Shown here piece by piece: positions 53,627 through 62,799 of a DNA stretch of 64,000 nucleotides. Below the pieces are notes generated by a model that searched no databases, was not told the origin of the DNA, and worked only from the letters and a program-made list of their open reading frames with translations. Location of the stretch: positions 248,001 through 312,000 of the forward strand of contig CAWFZT010000006.1 in NCBI GenBank assembly GCA_963820415.1, written 5' to 3'. Every line of letters begins with the position of its first letter. The stretch's first letter is position 1. The position numbers and the translations under genes are program-made. The DNA comes from CAWFZT01 sp963820415 (GTDB taxonomy: Bacteria > Chloroflexota > Anaerolineae > Anaerolineales > Anaerolineaceae).

Positions 53627-53900
53627 CGGATATATCCTTAAATAAAATCACCTCCTTTTCTTTACAGGCTTCATTAAGTGGAGGTTACAACATCGTCTTT
53701 TATTTATAGCATAGATCATGTAAAGTATCGTCATAACAACCTGCTATAAATAAGAAACAACCAACTTCAAACACTATGCAAAGGTTTGCATTTTTAGTTT
53801 AGTACAGACCTGGAGGGCTGTCAATACTCCTAAAGGAGGATGTCAGTTTACCTACAGGGCAGTGCAATCGCATTATACGGACAGAACCTTGTTCTTACTC
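53627..53900. other. Deletion scar with a leftward promoter, no intact gene
   Basis: Reading leftward, a TTGACA-N17-TAAACT promoter (53796-53824) is followed by the LacI-type operator and then by about 120 AT-rich bases with a perfect AAAGGAGGTGA ribosome-binding site (near 53648-53659) but no start codon or gene after it. The rightward part holds an AAAGGAGG directly followed by ATG, opening only 29 codons. The stretch looks like the two edges of a lost gene block. Confidence 0.5.
53776..53824 (-). promoter_or_regulatory. Second LacI-controlled promoter and operator, facing left
   Basis: On the minus strand TTGACA (53819-53824), a 17-base spacer, TAAACT (53796-53801), 4 bases and the operator core ATGCAAACCTTTGCAT (53776-53791). 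Both boxes and the spacing between -10 and operator are the same as at 51318-51366. Confidence 0.65.
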
Positions 53901-53930
53901 TTGACACAAGCCCTGCTACTCTGTTATGAA
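53901..53930 (+). promoter_or_regulatory. Promoter of the nad operon
   Basis: TTGACA at 53901-53906 is followed by a 17-18-base spacer and TATGAA (53925-53930), a 4/6 match to the -10 consensus. The start would fall near 53937, at the ATG at 53938, so the transcript would be leaderless; the ATG at 53926 lies inside the -10 box. Confidence 0.5.
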
Positions 53931-53937
53931 TACCGCT

Positions 53938-54801
53938 ATGAAAAGTTTTACGGCTTTACCCCCTGAGATATTGGCCTGCATCCGGCGCGCTCTGGACGAG
54001 GATATTGGCGCGGGCGATGTCACCACGGACAGCATCGTCCCGGCGGATGCCCTTATGCGCGGGCAAATCATTTCCAAGCAAGCCGGTATCGTGGCCGGTA
54101 TGGACGTGGCCTGCGGCGTCTATCGCACACTGGATGAGCAGGTCAGCTTTGAGGCGCATGTCCCGGAGGGCGCCCAAGTCGAGAACCGGCAGGCGCTGGC
54201 CCTGGTATCCGGCCGCGCCCGCGCCCTGCTAACCGGCGAAAGGACCGCCCTCAATTTTCTGGGGCGCATCTCCGGCATAGCCAGCCTGACCCGCCAGTTC
54301 GTCGAGGCGGTGGCCGGCACCCGGGCGGTCATCCTCGACACGCGCAAGACCGCCCCTGGCTTGCGCGCCCTGGACAAGCTGGCAGTACGGCGCGGCGGAG
54401 GCCAGAATCACCGCGCCGGTTTATATGATATGATTTTGATCAAGGATAACCACATCGATTTTGCCGGGTCGCTGGCTGAAGCGGTGCGCCGGGCGCGCCA
54501 GGCGCGCCCAGCGCGCAGGGCCGGCGGAGCCTTGGTAATAGAAGTAGAAACGCGCACCCTGGAAGACGTCGCCAGCGCCCTGGAACAGGGCGTGGAGCGT
54601 ATTTTGCTGGATAACATGTCGCCTGAGATGATGCGCCAGGCGGTGGCGATGAACGACGGTCGCGCCAAACTGGAGGCTTCCGGGAACGTTACCCTCGCCA
54701 ATGTGCGCCAGGTGGCCGAGACCGGCGTGGATTTCATCTCCATCGGAGCCTTGACCCATTCGGTGAAGGTGCTCGATGTGAGTTTTTTATATTTACAATA
54801 A
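53938..54801 (+). CDS. nadC: Nicotinate-nucleotide pyrophosphorylase (quinolinate phosphoribosyltransferase)
   Basis: Converts quinolinate plus PRPP to nicotinate mononucleotide. About 287 residues: N-terminal part ALDEDIGAGDVTTDSIVP, then ERTALNFLGRISGIASLT, DTRKTAPGLRALDKLAVRRGG, and the closing loop FISIGALTHSVKVLD. The start at 53938 is chosen on promoter grounds; four more codons to 53926 are possible. It is the first gene of nadCAB, an order that is common in bacteria that make NAD from aspartate. Confidence 0.94.
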   Translation: MKSFTALPPEILACIRRALDEDIGAGDVTTDSIVPADALMRGQIISKQAGIVAGMDVACGVYRTLDEQVSFEAHVPEGAQVENRQALALVSGRARALLTGERTALNFLGRISGIASLTRQFVEAVAGTRAVILDTRKTAPGLRALDKLAVRRGGGQNHRAGLYDMILIKDNHIDFAGSLAEAVRRARQARPARRAGGALVIEVETRTLEDVASALEQGVERILLDNMSPEMMRQAVAMNDGRAKLEASGNVTLANVRQVAETGVDFISIGALTHSVKVLDVSFLYLQ

Positions 54802-54845
54802 TCTCCTGCCTCCGCAATGGGCGGCAGGTATGCAGAGAGGTAGAA

Positions 54846-55886
<1,041 letters not shown>

Positions 55887-55898
55887 GGAAAACCAACC

Positions 55899-57506
55899 AT
55901 GGACCACACGGACGTCTTGATCATCGGCAGCGGGATCGCCGGCGCCACGGCCGCTCTCAGGCTGGCGCGCAACCCGCAGCGGCAGATCCTCGTGCTCACG
56001 CGTGAGCCCGACCCGCAGGAATCCAACTCGCGTTACGCCCAGGGAGGGATTATCGGGCGCGGGCAGGACGATAATGCTGAGCTGCTCTACAAAGACATCC
56101 TGGCCGCCGGCGCCGGGGCCAGCTCCCCGAAAGCCGCCCGGATCCTGGCGGAAGAAGGCCCGGCCTTGCTGCAAGAGGTATTGGTAGACCTGGCCGGCAT
56201 CCGCTTCGACAGCCTGCCGGACGGAGAGCCCGAATACGGCCGGGAGGCCGCCCATTCCCGCCGGCGCATCCTGCATGTAGGCGATGGCACCGGCCAGGCG
56301 ATTATCACCGGGCTGATCGCCGCCATGCAGCAGCGCCCAAACATTACCATCCTGACCAATTCCACCGCCGTGGACCTGATCACCTTCCCGCACCATTCCC
56401 GCGACCCGCTGACCACCTACACGCCGGTCGTCTGTCATGGGGTGTATGCGTTCGACCGCAAAGAGCGCACCGTCCACCGCTACCTGGCAGCCGCCACCAT
56501 TTTAGCCACCGGTGGACTGGGGCGGATTTATCGCAACACCACCAACCCGAACGGGGCGCGCGGGGATGGCTTGGCCATGGCCAACCGTGCCGGGGCGCGC
56601 ATCGTCAACGCCGAATATGTACAGTTCCACCCAACCGCCCTGGCTGCCCCGGGAGCCGAAGGGTTCTTAATCAGCGAAGCCGTGCGCGGCGAAGGGGCGG
56701 TCCTGCTCACCCCGGATGGGCGGTCTTTCATGGCGGATTATTCCCCGCAGTGGAAGGACCTGGCCCCGCGTGACGTGGTGGCGCGCGCCATCCATCACCA
56801 GATGGAAATTCACGGCTATTCATACGTGCTGCTGGACCTGGCCTCACACATGCCTAAAGACGCCATCCAGGCGCGTTTCCCCAACATTTATTCCAGGTGC
56901 CTGCAAGTTGGCATCGATATCAGCAGCGAGCCGATCCCGGTGGTGCCGGCTGCGCATTACTTTTGCGGCGGGGTGCTGGTGGACGAATGGGGCCGCTCCA
57001 ATATCGAGAACCTCTATTCGGTGGGTGAGATCAGTTGCACCGGACTGCATGGCGCCAACCGCCTGGCCTCCACCTCACTCCTGGAAGGCCTGGTGTGGGG
57101 TGACCGGGCCGGGCGGCACATAGCAGGAGGGTTGAACGGCGCGCCTGCCCCGCGCCTGCCCGGGCGGGAAGAGATCCCGCAATGGGACGAAAGCGGGCTG
57201 ATCGCCGACGCCGATGCGGCCCTCATCCAGGGCGATATGCAAACCATCCAGAACATCATGTGGCACTATGTGGGGCTGGCGCGCAACGCCGAGCGGCTGT
57301 TGCGCGCCATCCGCGAGCTGCGCCACCTGTGGAATGAGATCGAGACCTTTTACCGCACCACCAAGCTCAGCGACGGCCTGATCGGGCTGCGCAACGCCGT
57401 GGAGGTGTCGCTGATCGTGGCCCAGGCCGCCCTGCACAACCGCCAGAGCCGCGGCTGCCATTACCGCGAAGATTCGCTGGAAGCCGAAGGCGAACGATTA
57501 ATTTGA
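55899..57506 (+). CDS. nadB: L-aspartate oxidase
   Basis: FAD enzyme that oxidises aspartate to iminoaspartate for NadA. A 535-residue protein with FAD motif VLIIGSGIAGATAALRL, the aspartate-side loop ESNSRYAQGGI, and later the conserved HYFCGGVLVDEWGRSNI and EISCTGLHGANRLASTSLLEG. The C-terminal helical domain resembles succinate dehydrogenase flavoproteins. All residues for activity appear present. Confidence 0.94.
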   Translation: MDHTDVLIIGSGIAGATAALRLARNPQRQILVLTREPDPQESNSRYAQGGIIGRGQDDNAELLYKDILAAGAGASSPKAARILAEEGPALLQEVLVDLAGIRFDSLPDGEPEYGREAAHSRRRILHVGDGTGQAIITGLIAAMQQRPNITILTNSTAVDLITFPHHSRDPLTTYTPVVCHGVYAFDRKERTVHRYLAAATILATGGLGRIYRNTTNPNGARGDGLAMANRAGARIVNAEYVQFHPTALAAPGAEGFLISEAVRGEGAVLLTPDGRSFMADYSPQWKDLAPRDVVARAIHHQMEIHGYSYVLLDLASHMPKDAIQARFPNIYSRCLQVGIDISSEPIPVVPAAHYFCGGVLVDEWGRSNIENLYSVGEISCTGLHGANRLASTSLLEGLVWGDRAGRHIAGGLNGAPAPRLPGREEIPQWDESGLIADADAALIQGDMQTIQNIMWHYVGLARNAERLLRAIRELRHLWNEIETFYRTTKLSDGLIGLRNAVEVSLIVAQAALHNRQSRGCHYREDSLEAEGERLI

Positions 57507-57538
57507 TGATTAAGTATCCCTCCGTAATTTTTATTCAT

Positions 57539-57663
57539 GTCATTGCGAACGAGCATTCTTACGCGAGTGAAGCAATCTCCGCGGGTGAAGTGATCTGGCG
57601 ACGTGAGATTGCTTCGCCGACACTCGGCAGTGCGCCCGAAGGGGCGAGACGGCTCGCAATGAC
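57539..57663. repeat. MITE-like inverted-repeat element
   Basis: A 125-base unit with 10-base terminal inverted repeats (GTCATTGCGA / TCGCAATGAC) and a second internal pair (GAAGCAATCTC / GAGATTGCTTC). This GTCATTGCGA...GAAGCAATC pattern resembles dispersed repeats that I recall from other bacterial genomes. It is in the gap between nadB and the convergent URO-D gene, and may form a cruciform. Confidence 0.7.
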
Positions 57664-57698
57664 AACCGAAAAGGATTGGGATTAATTTTCGGTAGGTT

Positions 57699-58853
57699 TC
57701 AAGTCCACCCGTACTCGAACCCTGTGTGGTACATGGCAACGATATTTTCAGGCGGGCTGACCGGCTGAATGTTGTGGCATGGCGCCAGGATATACCCACC
57801 GCCAGCGCCCAGGATACGCAGGTTATCCTGCACCTCCTGGCGCACCTGCTCGACGCTTCCGAAGGGCAGGGTGTACTGGTTATCGACCGCCCCATGAAAG
57901 ATCAGCCGGTCGCCAAAATCGCGTTTCAAGCCTTCCCGTTCCATGCCCTTCGAGCGCCACTGGATGGGGTTCAGCGCCTGGATGCCAACCTGTTCGATCA
58001 TATCCGGGATAATCGCCCGGCAAGCACCGTCGTTATGGTGGAAGACAAACGCTCCACCCTGGTGCGCCAATCCGGCGACGCGTTGCATCCCCGGCAGCAG
58101 AAAGCGGCGGATGTGCGCCTTAGAATACATCAGGTTGTCCTGGCCACCCATATCCTCGGCCACGTACGAATGGGAAACTTTGCCAGGGATGGCTTCGTAG
58201 GTGCGCAACGTGTCCTGGTAAGCCAGCTCAAACAGCTTGCCCAGGCAGTATTCGACAATCTCCGGGTTGAGCGCCAGGTCTACCATGGCCTGCTCATCCC
58301 CGCGCAGGTACTTGTAGATTAGAAAAGGCTCCGAACCCCCGCCACGGATCGGGTAATCTTCCCAGCCTTCGATCTGCCGGGCGATCTCCTCGTAATCCCA
58401 CCAGTCCGGATTGGGCCAATGGTAATTAGCCTCGATCTCTTCGATTGAGTTAAAGGCCGCCAGAGGATGGGTGGCGGCTTCACTGTATTCGCCTGTGCCG
58501 TAATCGATGCTGCGATAATGCACCCCAAATACGTCCGTATCGATGGGTAAGCCCGGGCCAACGTAGCGGGCGACCGGCGTAATGACAAAGTCCACGTGCA
58601 GATACTGCAAAGCCCGGTGAAGGGCCTGGACGCCGTGGCTGGGATGAAGCAGAACTTCGCAGCCAGGCAACATGTTGAGGTCTTTAACCAGCTCGCGCTC
58701 ACTCTTCTGGCTGAAGCCCAGGTGTTTAATCAGCCGGGCTGAAGCTTCCGGCGTGGACCAATAATCCATCGGCGCCCGGTCGGGTTTCTCCCGGTGTAGG
58801 ACTGCCAGCCAGCGTTCTTTGGGGGTCATGCTCTCTTTTGGCATTAGGCTCAC
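57699..58853 (-). CDS. Uroporphyrinogen decarboxylase (URO-D) family protein
   Basis: A 384-residue TIM barrel in the MtaA/CmuA/URO-D family, with PDRAPMDYWSTPEASARL at the N-terminus, LIYKYLRGDEQAM, FVFHHNDGACRAIIPDM and the final HNIQPVSPPENIVAM. Relatives include methylcobalamin:CoM methyltransferases and genuine decarboxylases; heme-type UroD lacks the loop seen here, so a methyltransferase-like role is more likely. It overlaps no neighbour and precedes the PASTA lipoprotein by 3 bases on the same strand, downstream of it. Confidence 0.82.
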   Translation of the reverse strand: MSLMPKESMTPKERWLAVLHREKPDRAPMDYWSTPEASARLIKHLGFSQKSERELVKDLNMLPGCEVLLHPSHGVQALHRALQYLHVDFVITPVARYVGPGLPIDTDVFGVHYRSIDYGTGEYSEAATHPLAAFNSIEEIEANYHWPNPDWWDYEEIARQIEGWEDYPIRGGGSEPFLIYKYLRGDEQAMVDLALNPEIVEYCLGKLFELAYQDTLRTYEAIPGKVSHSYVAEDMGGQDNLMYSKAHIRRFLLPGMQRVAGLAHQGGAFVFHHNDGACRAIIPDMIEQVGIQALNPIQWRSKGMEREGLKRDFGDRLIFHGAVDNQYTLPFGSVEQVRQEVQDNLRILGAGGGYILAPCHNIQPVSPPENIVAMYHTGFEYGWT

Positions 58854-58856
58854 TTC

Positions 58857-60404
58857 TCAAGGAATATTGATGATCAGATTGTCGAATTCTACCGTGGCCT
58901 CGTCGCCCGGGTTGGCCAGTTCTACCGCCAGGCCAACTCCGCCCGTCTGAAATTCATTTTCACTCACTTGCTGCAGGAGAGTGCCGTTGAGGAAAAAGGC
59001 GTAACTCGTCCCATCCCCGACAACTTGTAGGTGGTTGGTCTCGCCCGGCGTGACCGGAGAAGTATCTTCACCCACAATCCTGGTCCAATCTCCGCTGATC
59101 AGCTTAAAAAACCCCCAGGGGCCATTCTCGGAGACATTGAAGTAATACAGGTTGCTGTTATCCTGGCAGCGGAACGTAAGACCATAGGTGGCGTCCTTAG
59201 GCCCGCTGAGCACTTTTACGTCCACCGAGAGGGTAAACATCTGGGGCAAATTGATGGCTTTGATGCAGTCTTTCAGCGCCACCCCCTTTTTAGCTTTGAC
59301 GTGCCACTGGTACTTACCGTTGACCAACTCCTGGTCGTAAGAGGCATAATCGCCCTCGTAGCTGCCGATATCCCAGGCGCTGGTTTTGAAATCATCGCGG
59401 AATAAAATCTGGCCGGGCGAGGCCGGTTGGGGTGGTGTGGATACATCAAAGGCCGACAAGGTCCAGGGTTTAGTTGGGCTGTTGATGTAAAAACCTGCCC
59501 CACCGTTCTTGTAAGTATTATCGCTGAATTTAAATTGCTCGACGTCGTTGAAGACAAAGCGGTAATTATTATCTATGGCCTCGATCATGATATTGCATAC
59601 ATTCGAGCATACCACGTCCGGATAAGTCCCCTCGATCTTTTGCTGGGCGCCATTGACCATGCGCAACCAATCACAGTGCAGGTTGGTGCCGGAACCGTCA
59701 CTGGTAGCCTGGCTCTGGCAGGACATGGCCATCGAATTGGACGTGTCTTGCTGGATGCGGAAAAAGGCGATGAAAGCAAACCCGCTGCCATCCATGGCGG
59801 TGAAGGTGATCCGATAATTCTGCCAGCTTGGGTCGCCAACCTGGGCGATGACCGTACCGGTGACCACTAGCGCCCCATCCTTAGTCGACATGGCTCCCCC
59901 GGGATTAATCTTTACCTTCCAGGCCGGGTCCAATCCGTTGTTTAATGTATTGAAACTCTCCTGGTAAATGGTGTTGTACATGGGCTTGTCCAGGGCAGCC
60001 GACATATCCGGGGTGGGGCCGGCGGCCGGCGTATCTTGAGCGGGGCGCGGCAGAGCCGTGGCCTCGGTCTGGCTGGGTCCCATACTGATCACCACGGTGA
60101 TGTTCCCCTGGCAGGCTTGCAAGGTTGAACCTGGCGCTGGGTCGGTGGTGATGACCGCACCGACCGGGACTGTAGTACTGTACTCGAGGGTCTTGATCGG
60201 GGTCAGGCCCAATCCAGCCAGGGTCTTCAGGGCATTTTGCTGGTCCATACCGGCCAGGTCGGGAATTTTACATGTAGAGGTCTGGACTGCGCCCTGGGTG
60301 GCGGTCGCAGCCGGCGCTAGGGCGCTCGGGCCAGCACAAGCCGTGGATGCAAGCAGCAGCGCTGCTCCAACCAGCAACAGAAGAAAATGGCGCCGTGAAT
60401 TCAT
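58857..60404 (-). CDS. Lipoprotein with a PASTA domain and two LamG/concanavalin-like domains
   Basis: A 515-residue secreted protein. The signal ends LASTAC, followed by a PASTA repeat (about 40-110: DLAGMDQQNALKTLAGLGL, VISMGPSQ), a Thr/Pro linker, and two jelly-roll domains (about 145-315 and 330-515) with FRDDFKTSAWDIG and WQNYRITFTAMD motifs, of the type that binds sugars. PASTA in a lipoprotein rather than a kinase or PBP is unusual. GGAGG precedes the ATG. It is the first of a two-gene transcript with the URO-D protein. Confidence 0.8.
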   Translation of the reverse strand: MNSRRHFLLLLVGAALLLASTACAGPSALAPAATATQGAVQTSTCKIPDLAGMDQQNALKTLAGLGLTPIKTLEYSTTVPVGAVITTDPAPGSTLQACQGNITVVISMGPSQTEATALPRPAQDTPAAGPTPDMSAALDKPMYNTIYQESFNTLNNGLDPAWKVKINPGGAMSTKDGALVVTGTVIAQVGDPSWQNYRITFTAMDGSGFAFIAFFRIQQDTSNSMAMSCQSQATSDGSGTNLHCDWLRMVNGAQQKIEGTYPDVVCSNVCNIMIEAIDNNYRFVFNDVEQFKFSDNTYKNGGAGFYINSPTKPWTLSAFDVSTPPQPASPGQILFRDDFKTSAWDIGSYEGDYASYDQELVNGKYQWHVKAKKGVALKDCIKAINLPQMFTLSVDVKVLSGPKDATYGLTFRCQDNSNLYYFNVSENGPWGFFKLISGDWTRIVGEDTSPVTPGETNHLQVVGDGTSYAFFLNGTLLQQVSENEFQTGGVGLAVELANPGDEATVEFDNLIINIP

Positions 60405-60436
60405 ATCTGCCCCTCCTTGCCAACCGTGATAGATTA

Positions 60437-60488
60437 CCTGATTTTGGAGTTTGAGCGTGCGTGCGCACGCTCAAACTCCAAAATCAGG
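60437..60488. repeat. Long perfect palindrome between divergent genes
   Basis: Arms of 25 bases (beginning CCTGATTTTGGAGTTTGAG) flank a TG centre, so the whole 52 bases form a cruciform or hairpin. It lies about 30 bases upstream of the PASTA gene start and 138 bases before the FkbM gene. It could serve as a regulatory site or terminator. Confidence 0.55.
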
Positions 60489-60575
60489 ATTCTTCATTTC
60501 ACCTGAAAATATTATAGCACCAGTGGAATGGCCAATCCTTTGCGCCTCCTTCCAATCTATGTTAATATTCAAGCC

Positions 60576-61460
60576 ATGAACTCCCTTCTCCGCCTGGCAG
60601 CCCTGGCTTCGCGCATCCTGCCGGTTTCCTTCAAGCAAAGCATCTACCGCATCAAGCCCCTGGCCGGGTTGGTGCGCCGCACGCTCAACCGGGCCGCCCC
60701 GTCTGAGCTGGCGCAGGTAAAAATCGCCGCCGGCGACCTGGTTGGTTTCACGTTCGAGCTGGATTTGCTGACCGAAAAAGATTACTGGCTGGGGACTTAC
60801 GAGGTCGAGCTGCAGCGAGCCGTCCGCGATCTGCTCAGCTCCGGCATGTGCATCTACGACGTGGGCGCCAACATCGGTTACGTGACCCTGTTGCTAGCTA
60901 AGGCAGCCGGTGAAAGCGGTCGAGTGGTAGCGTTCGAAGCCCTCCCGGTTAACGTAGCGCGCCTGGAGAAGCACGTCGCCCTCAACCACCTGGCCGGGCG
61001 GGTCACGGTCGTGCCGGGGGCGGTGGTCGATCAGGCCGGCCCGGTGCGTTTCCTGGTGCACCCTTCCAGCAGCATGGGCAAGGCAGTCGGCTCGGCCGGG
61101 CGCGAAAAAATGGAGGCTTACCTGAAAGAGATCGAGGTGCCCGGGCTGGCGCTGGATGGCTATGCTTTCGAGCCAGGCCACAACCCGCCGCAGGCGATCA
61201 AGATGGACATCGAAGGGGGCGAGGTGCTGGCGATAAAGGGCATGGATAGGATTCTGGAGGAAGTGCGCCCGCTGCTGCTGGTGGAGCTGCACGGCCACGA
61301 AGCTGCCCGGGCTGTGTGGGAGAGCCTGGTCCGGCATGGGTACTCCGTGCACCGCATGCAGCCTGGATTCCCGCAGGTTAACTCGGTCGCCCAACTCGAT
61401 TGGAAGGCTTACATCGTAGGCAGACCCAAGACAAACCTTCTTAAAAATTCGATTTTTTAA
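60576..61460 (+). CDS. FkbM-family SAM-dependent methyltransferase
   Basis: About 294 residues. SAM motif I is IYDVGANIGYVTLLLAKAAG, with AFEALPVNVARLEKHV (strand 2 acidic), and the FkbM hallmark IKMDIEGGEVLAIKGM. It should O-methylate a small molecule or sugar, perhaps of the cell surface. The start at 60576 is chosen since TAATAT lies 7 bases before; an in-frame ATG at 60528 is the alternative, and neither has a Shine-Dalgarno sequence. Confidence 0.8.
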   Translation: MNSLLRLAALASRILPVSFKQSIYRIKPLAGLVRRTLNRAAPSELAQVKIAAGDLVGFTFELDLLTEKDYWLGTYEVELQRAVRDLLSSGMCIYDVGANIGYVTLLLAKAAGESGRVVAFEALPVNVARLEKHVALNHLAGRVTVVPGAVVDQAGPVRFLVHPSSSMGKAVGSAGREKMEAYLKEIEVPGLALDGYAFEPGHNPPQAIKMDIEGGEVLAIKGMDRILEEVRPLLLVELHGHEAARAVWESLVRHGYSVHRMQPGFPQVNSVAQLDWKAYIVGRPKTNLLKNSIF

Positions 61461-61470
61461 GATGACATGC

Positions 61471-61499
61471 TTGTTTTTGTTCAAATTTTGATTTATGAT
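61471..61499 (+). promoter_or_regulatory. Promoter of the phn transport operon
   Basis: TTGTTT (61471-61476) and TATGAT (61494-61499) with a 17-base spacer in an AT-rich stretch, about 60 bases before phnD. Confidence 0.55.
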
Positions 61500-61559
61500 T
61501 GATTCTAATGCAGGTTACCTGCAATTCCACTTTTCATTCCCATAATAAGAGGAGAGAAA

Positions 61560-62645
61560 ATGAAAAAGACCGTCGTTTCACGCCTGGTAATTCTGGTAAT
61601 GGTGCTGGCCATGCTGACCCTTTCGGCCTGCGGCCCGGCAGCTACCACAGCAGCTCCCGCCCCCACCAATCCACCCGCACCGGCCAATACGGCTTTGCCA
61701 CCGACGGCTACGCCGCTTCCGCCCATGACCTGCACCAAAATGGCCAATCCTCCTACAGTAGCAGCCGGCGCAGCGGGCTCATCGGACAAACCGCTCGTAA
61801 TTGCTTTCGTTCCCTCGGGTGATACAGGCAAGATCACCACCGCCGGCACGGCTATCGCCGACTGCCTGAGCCAGATGACCGGCCTGTCTTTCCAGATCGT
61901 GGTTGGCACTTCATTTGCCGCCACCATCGAAGCCATGGGCGCTGACAAGGCTCAGGTTGGCTTCCTGAACACCTTCTCCGTCCTGCTGGCCGAGCAGAAG
62001 TACGGCATCATCCCCGTGTTGGGCAACCTGCGCAAGTACGCCACCAATGCGGTCGATCCTGACAAGGCCCTCGGCGGTCAAATGGAACCTTTCTATAAGG
62101 CTGAGTTCATTACCAAGGCTGACTCAGGGATCAAGACCCTGGCCGACCTGAAAGGTAAATCCTTTTGCTTCGTCGATCCCAACTCAACCTCCGGTTACAT
62201 CGTGCCCCGCATCATCTTCAAGGCCAACGGCATTGATCCTGACAAGGATTTCTCGGCTACCACGAATGCCGGTTCTCATCCCAATGTTGCCATCGCCGTC
62301 TACAAAGGCGACTGCGACGCCGGTGTGGCCTACATCGACATCCTGACCGATGCGTCTGCCAACCTCAAGGCGACCTATCCTGACATCGCCACTAAGCTGG
62401 TGGCTTTCCTGGTCAGCGACAAAATTCCCAACGATGGCGTGCAGGTTACCAAGACTCTAGATCCCACAATCAAGGACGCTGTAGTAACCGGTCTTCTGGC
62501 CATGGCCAGTGACCCGGGCGGCGCCGCCCAGTTGAAAGCCCTGTACAACATCGCTGGCTTTATGAAGATTGACGCCACATTCTATGATGATTTCGCCAAC
62601 ATCCTTAAGAAGGCTGGTGTCGATCCTGCTACTCTCGTGAAATAA
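61560..62645 (+). CDS. phnD: Phosphate/phosphite/phosphonate-binding lipoprotein PhnD
   Basis: A 361-residue periplasmic-binding lipoprotein. The signal ends LTLSAC and a short Pro/Ala/Thr linker follows. The binding fold shows PLVIAFVPSGDTGKI at the first strand, DKAQVGFLNTFSVLL and SGIKTLADLKGKSFCFVDPNSTSGYIVPR (loop of the substrate site). GAGGAG precedes the ATG. PhnC and PhnE follow, so the system probably takes up phosphonates, phosphite or related anions. Confidence 0.9.
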   Translation: MKKTVVSRLVILVMVLAMLTLSACGPAATTAAPAPTNPPAPANTALPPTATPLPPMTCTKMANPPTVAAGAAGSSDKPLVIAFVPSGDTGKITTAGTAIADCLSQMTGLSFQIVVGTSFAATIEAMGADKAQVGFLNTFSVLLAEQKYGIIPVLGNLRKYATNAVDPDKALGGQMEPFYKAEFITKADSGIKTLADLKGKSFCFVDPNSTSGYIVPRIIFKANGIDPDKDFSATTNAGSHPNVAIAVYKGDCDAGVAYIDILTDASANLKATYPDIATKLVAFLVSDKIPNDGVQVTKTLDPTIKDAVVTGLLAMASDPGGAAQLKALYNIAGFMKIDATFYDDFANILKKAGVDPATLVK

Positions 62646-62653
62646 ATGATCAA

Positions 62654-62691
62654 AAAGCCTGGCAGATCAATACTGATCTGCCAGGCTTTTC
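62654..62691 (+). terminator. Strong hairpin after phnD
   Basis: A 17-base perfect stem (AAAAGCCTGGCAGATCA) with a 4-base ATAC loop, ending in TTTT, lies 8 bases after the phnD stop. It would terminate most transcripts and lower expression of the ATPase and permease relative to the binding protein. Confidence 0.75.
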
Positions 62692-62702
62692 GTATGGAAT
62701 CA

Positions 62703-62778
62703 ACCGCAAAGAAACGAAGGACGCAAAGATTCTCTTTATATAAAGAATTCTTCTTCGTTAACTTTGCGCCTTCGCGGT
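62703..62778. repeat. Imperfect inverted repeat in the phnD-phnC gap
   Basis: CGAAGGACGCAAAG on the left pairs with CTTTGCGCCTTCG on the right with one bulged base, and the outer ACCGC/GCGGT continue it; the centre contains the palindrome TCTTTATATAAAGA. The text resembles the CGCAAAG...CTTTGCG words that occur in intergenic repeats. Confidence 0.45.
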
Positions 62779-62799
62779 AAACTCTTTCCCCTAAATCCC

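Noticed and set aside
53649..53651. GTG within AAAGGAGGTGA as start of a leftward gene
   Set aside because: The reading opens about 46 codons without family resemblance and the GTG is part of the ribosome-binding site itself.
57503..57685. A 60-codon open frame after nadB
   Set aside because: It lies within the MITE-like inverted repeat and has no family resemblance.
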